Origin: Druceiella hillmani
Lineage: Eukaryota; Arthropoda; Insecta; Lepidoptera; Hepialidae
NCBI GenBank assembly: GCA_039881145.1
Contig: JAYKKI010000003.1
Span: 7,771,501 to 7,835,500, forward strand
Length of the DNA: 64,000 bases
Reading direction: 5' to 3'
The position numbers were made by a program, and so were the translations under genes. The notes under the pieces are model-generated. The model did no database searches and was not told the origin of the DNA. It saw only the letters and a program-made list of their open reading frames with translations. Positions 24,500 through 35,788 of the stretch are shown piece by piece; the stretch's first letter is position 1, and each line of letters opens with the position of its first letter.

Positions 24500-25250
24500 A
24501 TGAAGCCCAATCTCCCGCTATTGTTTGAATTGGTTTAACGAGTTAAATCGTAATTGTATTAATCTCTACGATGATCGATGTGAAAGATGTTCTTCAACGG
24601 CGACAACTGAAAATCATATCAATATTGTGTAGCTCATGATAAAATGACTTAGAAGATGCACCACATGACAATCTATCTGCGGTTTCGGGCAAGTTTAGGT
24701 ATTGACACTAGCATAAGTGAAGTACAGAAAATTCTACATGCACATTTAGGAGTGAGAGAGTCTTATATTAGGTGGATAGCCAATGATTTTATTGAAGCTC
24801 AAAAAACCATCGCGTTGGTGACGCGCAATATTAGAAACATTCAATGATGGTCATTCAAATGCTGTATTCGACAGAGCCACACGTGAAAACTTAATGTACT
24901 CTTACGTATCAAAAATTGAGAGGCAGTCTGCATCGAGAGTATTTAATACTGAAGAATTGGCAACAAAGTTGAAAAAAGGTGAAGTACTGGAATAAAGATG
25001 TTTCACTCATTCTTAAGACGGACTGGTTATTATGCAACGACTGCGTGGAAAACAAAAGAAAAATATCGTTGATTGGTGTACTAACAGTTGCTTTCCTTTT
25101 GTTTCGGAAAAAGTTCCAGAGAAACGCTCTCGAAGAAGATTAAAAAATCAATATGTACAAAATATACAGAATATTTGTAGTCGAATGTAGAAAATACGGG
25201 TCCTCTGCTATACAGTCCTAAACTTGCAGTGTGGTTAGTTTTGTATTATT
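24500..25250 (+). pseudogene. mariner-type transposase relic
   Basis: The plus strand carries the blocks of a mariner (Tc1/mariner) transposase in order, in shifting frames. About 24,530-24,640: the HTH region and linker, with WFN...DDRCERCSSTATTENH corresponding to the SGRP-t-E-N stretch. 24,700-24,800: ILHAHLGVRESYIRWIANDF and EAQK, close to the usual HLGVRKxxxRWIPHxLTxxQK block. 24,855-24,900: SNAVFDRATRENL stands where the TGDE motif with the first catalytic Asp should be, so that residue is lost. 24,990-25,050: SFLRRTGYYATTAW corresponds to the FFxKTGHxAT block. 25,070-25,140: WCTNSCFPFVSEKVPEKR matches the WYTNxCLPxVxEKVREKR block. About 25,205-25,235 may hold a worn PYSPDLAP motif (LYSPKLAV). 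Multiple stops and frameshifts. Terminal inverted repeats and the TA duplication were not found by eye. Confidence 0.85.
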
Positions 25251-28200
25251 GGAGGTATATATCTAGGAGGCTGCACAAGAGACGTCCAAGGAAGAGTGGG
25301 CAGACTATTTTTCTCGGTAGTTCCTTCTAATGAAACCTCAAGAAAACTATTTTGGAAAATATTAAATAAAAATTTATTTACATATTATAAGTTCCCTACA
25401 AATGTAATTTTTCTAGAACCAGTGGTTGATGCTGGACGTTGATATATCATAAAGTCAGTCAGTTTTATGTTTATATGTGTAGAATTCCTCGTGAGCAAGG
25501 CAAGCGTCAAAATGTGGAAAATTAAAGTGCTTTACCAGACAATTTTCGGTAACTGGTTTTATATATGAGCTATAGCCATGGAAAATTTAAAAAAAACATT
25601 TGTATATTCATCCTGCTGCGATCAACTTATAAAATCAACAGTATGTTTGAGACTGAATAATGTCAACATAGTCGTATAGTAACTCGTTTGGTTTGTCGTA
25701 GCTTTCATCGCTACTATCGCGTAATATGACTGAAAATTAATTCCAGTTATTTATCACAATTGTGACTATTTGTTCATTTACGTGCGTCGGCACTGGTTAT
25801 GTGGCGAACATAAAAAAAGAAAGAAATCGAAATAAATAAAGAATGTAATAAATCCAAATAAAAAATAAAGTTATCCTAAGTCAAATCATAATAAATGAAT
25901 ACCAAAGTCGATACAAATAAAATGACTTCGATATCAGATTATAAAAATAAAATATTCTAAGCCCAAAATAAAGTCAATAAATAAGAAAATAAATCCAAAA
26001 AATAATGCTAAAAGGAATTATCCCGTCATTGTGGTATACAATATCGTACCGAAAGTAGTCGTACCTCAATGAAATCTGTTGTATATCTAAATGTGTTGAC
26101 AATTTGAGTAACTATGATCATTGACGCTCGATAAATATTATTTCAGTATTATTTGAAATATTACATGGTGAAATAATTAAAATCTCTCATTAAGCTTCCA
26201 AAACATCGAAGAACTCAGAGACTCTGGTTCCTTTATTTAATTCGGGGCAAGCCGTTGTCAAGTTTCTTGTGCCAGGTGAAAGGAATACTATTACAAGAAA
26301 TTGAAACAAATACGTAAAATATGTGTCATAACTATACATTATTTGTGAATTAAATAAACGATAATACATGTTATTAAACATCATGTTCCCAAGACTAACG
26401 TTATAACGGTTTTTAGAATAACACTATACTTAACTATAGTTTTTAGTAATTACATTAAAAATAATTATGATATATTTCAATGATGCTATAGATAAATATG
26501 CTATATATCTATATATGATAAATATGCTATATATCTTCTGCCGCGCTACTTTTTAAGGCACGACTTTATTTATAAATTTGGCAGTTTTATTTCCTATTAT
26601 TAAATTCGTCCATTGAGTTTAGAGACTACATACTGCGAGAAAAGTTATAATAATTAAAAAAAACTTCAAAGAAGTAAAACTCATACTTACGTACACATTC
26701 AGGAACTCATAAATATTTAAGAGTACATAGTATTTCGATTAGACTATTTACAAATATTAATTTTCCACAACTAAAATACATTGCGTATATTTAAAAAATT
26801 TTAAAATTTTAACAACGCTGTTTTCGCTATGATTTTCTGCTCATAATTTTGTTAATAAGTAGGAAAATGCTGTATATTCGCATATTATTAGAATAAATTT
26901 TCAAAAATATCATTTAAAATTATGAAAAAAAAATTTTGTACAGCCATTGAAGTAATATCCCATAGGGTATAAAAAAGAAAAAAAAATTAAAACCCTCTTT
27001 GATTTCTGTATGAAAATTTTTAAAAAGTGAAATCTAGTTCAAAATGTGTAAATTAGTGGATTCATAATGCGTATAATAATAATTTTTGTTACTATGCCAA
27101 ATTTCAAGTTTCCATGTGTCGCATTTTTTTGAGTATATCGGCTGTGAATATATAAAAACATGAAAATATTTACTATTATACATTTTGTTACCGTCAAGAT
27201 ATGGTGCATATTTAAAAAATTTACAGAGATCTGGAAACATCGATATAATTTTTCTACAACCTTTGCGTGGACTTCTAAAAATCGATATTTTTAATTAATT
27301 TTAGGGTTGGAAGTCACTCTTGGAAATAAGGGGTGAGGGAACATAGTTTTTTTTGTATATTTTTCAATAAACCGCTGAAGATATAAAAAGAAAAATTATG
27401 AAAAAAATATTTTTGAGACTCTTTTTAACGATATTTCATGTCAAACTATACTGCAAGTTTAGAAAATTAACTTGGCAGTGGTGGATTTATTGTCACAAGC
27501 ACTATCTTTTGCTGTCAACCACAATGAATTAATTTTTAAACATTAGCGCTGTGGTTATACTACAGTGCTACGCTTAAAGTGATTGTTGAGCGATTTTTAA
27601 TTATACTTACAATATATAGTAGATTATAATTAATTTACTTGGTATTAATAAAATGTTAAAAAAAAACAAAATGACAATTTACAGTAGGGACCAGATAAGA
27701 ATAGGTTACAGACGTCCATCTGCGAATTACGATAAGTCACGTTATTTTAGACGACTTGTGAAGGCAAAGAAAGGGGAGTGCTTTGTGATCACTCGATTTC
27801 ATAATATAGCAGCATACATGGTAAAATTATTTTCATAGTATTTTGTTATATGCTGAAGAATTAGGAAGGTTTACTTGTTTTAAGGACGTTACTCAAGGTT
27901 ATGTGATGAAAGGTTAGCAAATCTAGATCTGAACTATGAAAACGTATCGGGATTATTGAAAATATAATATAAAAACCTAGAAGATGGAGGTTGCATCGAT
28001 CACGATACTTTAACCAATTGAATCGTGACCGATATTCAGAAATATTGTCAAAGTTTACAAGGCCAAAAAGTATCGAATAACAGGTTTCGCGTCGTTTCAA
28101 ATTACTGCGTAAATATTCGTTTAGATTAGAAAAATATACGTCTACACAATCAAGGACATACATAACTAAAGTTTAACAAACGTGTATTTTGGTTTGAAAT

Positions 28201-28469
28201 GAAAACAATTTAGTGCCATATAATAGAACATATTTGGAAGAAAATCTCATTACTAACATCATGTAATTGAGGGTGTTACGTAAGATGTTTGTCAGTTAAT
28301 AAACTAAGAACTTTTTACAGTTGTAGTAAAAGCCATTAATGAATACCCGTGGTATATCAGCTAAAAATAATTTCGATATAAGCTTCTGGATCCAAATAAT
28401 AATAGCCCATGATTCAAGTAGGTTAATCAGAAGATCCTGTTTACTAGCCTACTGACGGAACAAACATAA
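25251..28469. other. gene-poor AT-rich stretch
   Basis: Unassigned frames include 27,653-27,838 (plus, 61 codons, basic) and 27,861-28,163 (minus, 100 codons). Neither has a motif I recognise. A short tandem duplication containing GATAAATATGCTATATATCT lies at 26,490-26,537. Confidence 0.45.
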
Positions 28470-28860
28470 GTATGCTTTCATTATAACAATGCATGAATAA
28501 ATTTCAAGTGAGAGAATGTATTTAAAGATGATTAGTATATGAATATTAGGTGGAGATTAGTCGATTAATTACGGGATTAAGAAAAACAGAAAAAGAACTC
28601 GGGAAAGAAAATCACCTTGAAGTATATTAATAAAGGGGCTACATTGAATAATTTTTAGAAATTTTAGAAATTGTTTTTTTAAGGCTACGAAAATAGGAAT
28701 TGAAACAGTTTACAAACGGTTGTGACAGATTTAATGATTTAATTCGATGCATCGAAATGTGAAAGTCTACAGAGTTGAATTTTTTACTGAAATCTAGTAA
28801 TATCAAAACAAATAGTTGGGCGTTGTTTGTGGTCAGGGGCACGTCAACCTGATGCACATT
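28470..28860 (-). pseudogene. non-LTR reverse transcriptase relic (Jockey/I-like)
   Basis: The minus strand from 28,857 shows an open 72-codon frame with [17 protein letters not shown], the RT block whose usual form is LLDFSKAFDSVDH with the first catalytic Asp. [19 protein letters not shown] follows, matching the LGLSxPxVxWFxSYLxxRxQ block. Downstream, at about 28,615-28,575, another frame gives QGDFLSRVLF (usual QGDPLSPLLF). Near 28,540-28,520 YSYTNHL stands in the place of the catalytic FADD block, so the aspartates are lost. The piece is truncated at both ends; its 5' side abuts the (TA)n tract at 28,885. It belongs to a different clade from the RTE-like piece on the far side of the tract. 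Confidence 0.7.
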
Positions 28861-28881
28861 GTAAAGGCAGCTTGCAGGTGT

Positions 28882-29031
<150 letters not shown>

Positions 29032-30088
29032 TAAAACTTATCCAGTGGTTATTTCGAAACCTTATGAGTTCATTCTCCCATATTTCCAGAGGGTGACTTC
29101 TTTTTCTTTTACTGGGAGGGCCAGCCCATGAAGTAATTATCCTAGTCCTTTTCTCTTTATCTTGACGTACAACGTGATCTGGAATGAAGGGCCCACTTCC
29201 ATTTAAGTATTTTGCAGTGCAGTATCGATAATTTTTTTTCTTTCTCTTATTTCGCTGTCTTTTTTTGCCTTTGAGTTTCAGATTGACAACATTTCTCTCC
29301 ATGGCTTTCTGGAATGTTTAAATTTTTCTTTCCATGTTGATATTATAGATCTGGGTTTGGCTGGCGTACAAGAGGCATGGTAAGAGGCATCAGTCTAGGA
29401 CCTTCTTTTTTGGTCTTAAGGGTAGATCAGATATTAAAAACTCTTTGTGTATACATAACTTATTTATGTTCACACGTGTCATGTTCACATGTCTCCTTGA
29501 TTAGTCACGGTGTCTAGATTTTGAGAAAGAGATATGTTTACGTAAATATATGTATTCCTGGAGATACTCCAACTGCTGACTCTCCACGAATATGGGCCTG
29601 TGAGCTTTGTTGGAGATGATTTTAGTTTTTTCGATGTTTAATTCTAGTCCAATATTGTTACAGATGTGGATAAGATCGTTGATCATTTCTTCAAGTTGTG
29701 ATGCGGTTTCCGAGAAAAATATAATTTCGCCTGTGAAAGGTAAGTTATTAAGATAGGTTCCTTTAATATTAATGCCTTTATTTGATCAGTCAAGTTGCTT
29801 CATGCTGTGCTAAAACAGACATAAATAATGTAGGGGACAAGGGGCCGCCTTGTCTTACACCTTTTTGTATGTCTATCTCGGGACCGGTTTTGTCTAATTT
29901 CACTCGGCTAGCGTTTTTCTCGTACATATCTTGAATCAGGTCTATTGTTTCTAATGGTATTTAACATTCGTGTAAACCTTTCCATATCTTAGTGTGGGAG
30001 ATGGTATCGGAAGCCTTAGCGTGAATGCCAAATATAGGGGTGTTCTTGTTTTTCATATTTTTCTATTACTTGCACTAGAACTAGAATA
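29032..30088 (-). pseudogene. RTE-like non-LTR retrotransposon relic (RT to 3' end)
   Basis: Reading the minus strand from 30,088: EKYEKQEHP, then AKASDTISHTKIWK (the usual KAFD block, catalytic Asp retained in SDTI). Next come LIQDMYEKN and VRLKLDKTGPE-like sequence, then IQKGVRQGGPLSPTLF, the clear GVRQGxPLSP block. YLNNLPFTGEIIFFSETASQ follows, where LRFADDIVLF is expected, so both catalytic aspartates are gone. Then GLELNIEKTKIISN and LEYLQEYIYL. At 29,302-29,050 the frame begins [16 protein letters not shown] and contains WAGPP...RW/IW-ENEL, matching the RTE C-terminal tail that usually reads W-GH-xRxxD...GRPxxRWxDxL. Stops and frameshifts are frequent. No endonuclease domain is present upstream; a (TA/TG)n tract begins exactly where the RT starts to fail. 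Confidence 0.85.
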
Positions 30089-30161
30089 TATAAATATATA
30101 TATGTGTGTGTGTGTGTGTGTGCGTGTGTGTGTATGTGTGTGCGCGTGTGTGTACACACAC
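30086..30161. repeat. (TA)n-(TG)n-(CA) microsatellite
   Basis: Mixed TA, TG and GCGTG units ending in TACACACAC. It marks the truncated 5' edge of the RTE-like relic. Confidence 0.95.
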
Positions 30162-30187
30162 TATAATTCCATAATTCCTTCTTTCAT

Positions 30188-30460
30188 TCACAAGGGAAGG
30201 TAAAATAAATCTAAATATATTGCAGCGATGATGGATGCTACAATATCAATATTATTAGTAGGAGCGTCGGTACTTAGACTATCACTGCCAACAAATTTCC
30301 ATTTAATTTTGAGAAGACACTTTCTTACTTCTGATATTTAAACTTCCGAAATGACAAATGAAGTGTCACTGTGCGAGGCAGGCAGACTATTCATAGTTTC
30401 CAACCTCATTGCAGTGTCTAGTGGGATTACAAAGAAAATGTGAAGATCCTTAATGTCGAT
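30188..30460 (-). pseudogene. coding-like relic of unknown identity
   Basis: On the minus strand a 91-codon stretch from 30,460 to a TGA at 30,188 contains only one internal stop (TAA at about codon 40). It reads with ordinary amino-acid composition: DLHIFFVIPLDTAMRLE, LPASHSDTSFVISEV, stop, CLLKIKWKFVGSDSLSTDAP and NNIDIVASIIAAIYL. That is unusual for this AT-rich window, where stops are dense. I recognise no domain. Upstream a different frame continues with MSIFTDIRQGN, hinting at a frameshift near 30,460. It could be another part of a transposable element protein or a host pseudogene. It is separated from the RTE-like relic by the microsatellite. Confidence 0.4.
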
Positions 30461-33152
30461 GGAATATTACCTTGTCTTATGTCTGTAAAGATAGACATTT
30501 TCGAATGTTGAATTATTGTACATTCGTCGTTTTTTTAATGATATAATATTTTTTGCGTTTCCACACATTTCTGATAGCTTGTTTATTAGTAGTCTAAAGG
30601 TTATCTAGAGGACAGATGTAAAGGCCCTTTTGTGTTTAGATTTGGCCCGTTCGCCCGATGGCGTTCCTATATGAAACACTATAAAATGATTAAAAAAGAG
30701 CGGCCTTTTTTCTTAATTTTATTTACTTTACTAATGCAGGTTTATTCATTGTTAAAAATCTCAGCCCATCTGAAAAAATTAACATTTCTAACTTTTACAT
30801 ATCCTTTATAATGATTCTACCTTTTTTAATTTGATTAATTTTACTTCATTACAAACTTTGTACTCGCTTTACACTCTGTTGGTGGTTAAAAGTACTGTAA
30901 AATATGTGTTTAATTGTTTACTTTTAAAGTACAATTACGAAATTTTGAGTTAACATGTTTACATTGTATTTTTTCTCTACACAAATTTTGAATAACCATT
31001 TTAACTATTGAAGGATCAAATCTTGAAATATTCTTCCTTGGTTAGTTCTCTTCAAAATGAAATCGCTTTATAATTCTGCCACATTAAATCCTTTAAAGTT
31101 TTGGTTCAGGTTGAATTCCAAAAAAAAAGTTGTACACGTGTATTCAATTAAAATGTTTTTTCATACTTTTATAAAATATTTAGTTAATAGGATAACACAT
31201 TAAATTTCTACTTAAAAATTTTAAACTAATCACGCCAGGGGCTGAATTTAAAAAATTTAATCGCAGCTTGGTTCTAAATAATAAGACCGTTTAATAATAA
31301 AATTATTCAACGGTTATTCCATTACAAATGTTGAACCCTTTGCTGTATGATGCAGTGCGTCATATACTTTCTAAGAAAATTCGCTGTGACAGGCAGATGC
31401 ACTGTGTGATGTTGTAAGACTTAATTTTTTTTTTCTTTTAAAGATACGGAAGTTTCAAAATTACCTTTCGATATATTATTTTGTTTACTGTAAGAATATA
31501 CTACTAATATGCAATTTGTTCAAACTTATTTGCATAACATTATGTCCAATTTATGAATATAAAATCACAATTTAGTAAAATGAAAGTACCGTCGTAATAC
31601 ATTTCTCGTTGGAATTTAAGTTTAATGTTTTTGAAGTGTTTAACTTTCAAAAGTTCATTTATTTTAATTTTTTATTGTTTTGTAGCTTCAGATAAAAATA
31701 CTTGTAGCTTCGTTATGTATATTCACCTGTATGTCATTGCCAAATTAATCATAGATTTTTTTATCCATTGAGATGAAATTTGATAAAAGAATGAAGTAAA
31801 AGTAATCACATAATAAGTATTTTTAACGAAAATTATGAAGCCAAAAAAATTAAAAAATAGTATAGCATTTAAATTTTCTTTTTATTTAAAAAAAATATTT
31901 TGTACGATGTTAAATTTTTCACAATTTAAAGAATTGTCATTATCACATATGTGTAGGATATTAAAATTGTTTTTAAACATGCCTATTAGTCTGAGGCTAC
32001 GAAACGTATAGGCATGTCCGACATATTATTGACCGTTTTTTCACTATATTTTCTTTAACTTACATTTATTTCAAATAAATAGTTTTAAGTTTATGTTTAT
32101 GATACAAATTCTTTATGCCGTATAAAATGTTATAGCACGTAACTTTTTTTCTTGGTTAGAATTTTCAGATAGTATATTTTCTATCTATAAAATGAAAATG
32201 ATTTTTTTTCTTTTCAAATATAAATATTTTTGACCCTAAATTTTTTTTGTTATCCAAATTAATATGTAAATGAAATCACAAGACAAACTTTTTGTTACTG
32301 AGACAGTTTAATGTAATCGTTTTCGATTGAGGAAATATTACAGAGACCCTTCAGCTACGTAAATTTATATAACTCAGGGTGCAAAATTTTACGTATCTGT
32401 TGTGCTGGATCACACTTTAAACGAATATACGTGGCATGTCATCACGATAAAAACTTCGTTTCAAACCCCGTGCTACGGTAGTACTATTGGAACAAAATTC
32501 GTGGCGTGTTTCCTTTTAATTTTATTGCGACCTGTGATACGCTCAAAGTATCTGAGACGTCAAAGTGTAGTGAAAATAAACTATACTGTGATAAAATCAT
32601 TAGACGAGGAGAAAATCGAAAAAACATAATTATCGGTATTTGTTGCCGCCCGAACATTCGTTGTTACCCGAAATATGAGAGGAATTTTTTGGCCAGACAT
32701 GCCGCAATAACGCGAATCTTCGTCTAAATCTGATAACGTGCCTCATCATTAGTGTCTTCAAAATGCTTGAAAATACGACCGATACAATTTATATTCCTGC
32801 TTAGCAACTGTGGTTATTCAAAACCATAAGATATAAATAAATTACTAATTATTAATACAAAGGAACTACTTGAATCTGTTTATTATGCATAATTCAGTTT
32901 TCATTGAATTCACTTGTAAAACTTATTTCGATATCAGTGAAATAAGTTAAATATATCAGAAACATGTCGACTTAAAATTTATTTAATAAAAAGAAAGATA
33001 TGTTGTGCTAACAGATAAAATGAAAAAGAAGCAAAAAAGGAACTGACGTATAAAATGTAAAATTTTTCTCAGAAGTCATTGCTATTTTAGATTATTTTAC
33101 AAAAAAAGTTAGTCGATACAGAAGTATCATAAAATAACATAAGTTATGAAAT

Positions 33153-33156
<4 letters not shown>
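30461..33156. other. gene-poor stretch with a CpG-richer patch near 32.35-32.74 kb
   Basis: Mostly AT-rich and featureless. Around 32,350-32,740 GC rises and two overlapping frames of 73-75 codons occur; neither is recognisable. A 10-bp perfect inverted repeat (ACATGCCTAT / ATAGGCATGT) lies at 31,977-31,986 / 32,008-32,017. Confidence 0.45.
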
Positions 33157-33225
<69 letters not shown>

Positions 33226-33228
33226 TGT
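33157..33228. repeat. (TA)n microsatellite
   Basis: TA array flanked on both sides by ATACATGTA-type sequence, so the whole block is itself close to palindromic. Confidence 0.95.
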
Positions 33229-33618
33229 AAATATTTTCCACATTATTGTTACAAATATTTATTTTAGTTATAATTACTAAGCGTTTATTAAGAGTATTAA
33301 ACTGATATAATTATAATAGGACTGGTCACAAAATTTACAAATATGAAAATGAATTTCAATACTAGCAAACAAATTCATTCCGTAGATTTATGAGTTATGT
33401 TAGTGTAGCTAGTAAAATGTCGGCTACACATTTAAGAATGAAAAACTACTATGCTAGGTTCTTGCGTAATCAGCATTTTTAAGTGACTCACGAGAGATAT
33501 TTTCAAATTATTATTTGTATTTATGCATGTTATGAGAAGACAAAAAATATAGATTTTTGACCTTAATATTAATTGATTTTCAGGGGTAATTAAAAAAAAA
33601 CAGACAAATCAAACACCC

Positions 33619-34510
33619 ACTCGTCAGACAAATCAAATCAACCCAAAGTCAATGACCCTACCTATCACCATTAAGGAGTTCTTGTCATCACCTGCCTCTT
33701 CTCTCATCATTCCTTGGCCACCGATTGCGACCAAATGACTCGTCGGATAAATCGAACGAGTCTAACGTCGATATACCTAACCTTCCCCATTAATTAGTCC
33801 CTTTTATCACTTGTGGTGATGTGAGTTCTTTCAACAGATCTTAGCCACCATTTGTGACCAAAGAACTTGTCAAAATAAATCAAACGAGCCCGAAATCAAT
33901 GACGATACTTTTCACCATTACTTTCATCACTTTTCGGCTTAGTTGTCAGATCATGGACATCACTGGCAATAAAATGGCTCATCGTGATAAGCCATACTAC
34001 TTTTCGAATTTTGTTCACCACCAAGGGACTCCACCTTCAAAACTTGGTCATCATTTGTGACTAAAATACCCGTCAAGATACGTCAAACGAGACCGAGCTT
34101 AATGAAAATATTCCTCATCGTTGCGGAGTACTGTCACTAACTTTTGGTTCCATCTTTAAACTCTAGCTATTACTTGTGATTAAATTACCCTATCTATTAC
34201 GGCAAGTCAAACGAGGCAAAACACGAACAATCTACTTCTCGCCATTGAAGAATCGCTGTCGCCAAAATTTGGTTATTCCATCTGGTGATCACCATTTGTG
34301 ACCAAAGAGCTTGTTACGGTAATTCAAGCGAACCTAAACTCGATGATATTACTCCTCACCATTCAAAAGTACTGTCAATAATTTTTAGTTTAATCAGTAT
34401 ATCCTGGCCCCTACTAGTGATCAAAAGATTCGTCAAGAAAAGTCAAACGAGCATTAACTTGATGACGATTTATTCCTAGCCATTAAGAATTTACCGTTAT
34501 CCTTTTCCAG
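33619..34510. repeat. degenerate tandem satellite, unit about 120 bp, about 8 copies
   Basis: A unit of the form ACCATTTGTGACCAAA, CTCGTCA, AAATCAAACGAG, TCAATGACGATA, CTCACCATT, GAGTACTGTCA, TTTTGG repeats head to tail. Approximate copy starts are 33,619 (partial), 33,717, 33,845, 33,958 (worn), 34,049, 34,168, 34,290 and 34,408, giving spacings of about 91-129 bp. Copies differ at many positions and carry indels, so the array is old. The frames that cross it (68 and 64 codons) are by-products of the repeat. Nothing like it is seen elsewhere in the window. Confidence 0.9.
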
Positions 34511-35639
34511 CACATAAAACAGCTATTGAAAAAAACTGACATCAAGTCATCAAGTTCAAGTTATATCGATATAGATATTCTTTTACAATTCTGAATTGGT
34601 ATTATAACTGATTGTTTCGATTATTTTGCAGATTACCTCAGTATATTTAAAAACACAATTGTGATACCTCAACTTCATAATTACATTCTTTATTTAACGG
34701 ATATTGAATATTCAAATCGTTTAGAATGAGAATGACACATACAATTGGTTCGGAGCATCTTGATTAATAATTTGTGTAAAAGTTTGAAAAACCTTTAATT
34801 TAAAATGACTCTAGTTTCTTAGTAAATAATTGGAGTCTAGACTCAACGAAGTATCTTGATTATTCAAAAAGTTGAAGAGTGGAAGAAAATTACTATGTTT
34901 TACCTCATAAAAGATGTGGAGAAATACAAGTACTGGGACCACTTTTTATATCAAGGAACGTTCATTAAATTTAAAGATCTTAATCAAACATCGAAGAAGT
35001 ATACACTAAAAATTTTATTCGGTAATGTACCTAAATTTAGCAATAAGAAAATGTTTATTGGCTGAAAAAAATATACAGCATTTCTTATAACTCTTACGAA
35101 TTCCTCTGAATTAGCTTAAACTTTAGGGTCTTTGTTTTGCCTTTGTCTCGTCGTGCAAAATTTGCATTTTACACCTTCTACAGAAGCGGTTATACAGTTG
35201 CTTTTTACGTTGAACATAAAAAGGAGCCATTCAATATTTAAAAAAAAATAGCATATTGATCTCTCAGACAAAGAAAGCATTGTTAACCAAGAAAACATAG
35301 AAATGATCAAATATTTAATTATAAAATTAAACATATAATGAGAAAAATCTCGCAATTTTTAAAGGAGTTCGTTTTGAATTTGGTATTTAGTGATAATGAT
35401 ATGGTTGTTCATAATATAAAAATATTGTTCTCAATTAATAACTTCCTATTGGCATTCACCGAAACAAAAAAATTCTGAACTGTTTTTATCCGAACAAACC
35501 ACATTGTATTATTTTGCAATCTTGAAGATTATGTTTAATGTGTAGAAAATGATAAATTTGTGTCGGTTTGGTATGAAGGAGGTTCAAAACCTGTAAGTGT
35601 TGGAAAATAGTTCTATAAGATGAGTATGATGAAGATTAA
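34511..35639. other. no assignable gene
   Basis: Frames at 34,856-35,065 (plus) and 35,116-35,355 (minus) lack motifs that I can name. Confidence 0.45.

Positions 35640-35788
<149 letters not shown>

Noticed and set aside
33854..34060. 68-codon frame in the 33.9-kb region
   Set aside because: It lies entirely in the satellite array and its frame is not kept from unit to unit.
33619..34510. CRISPR-like array
   Set aside because: The units are diverged tandem copies of about 120 bp without conserved short repeats and unique spacers, and the sequence is eukaryotic.
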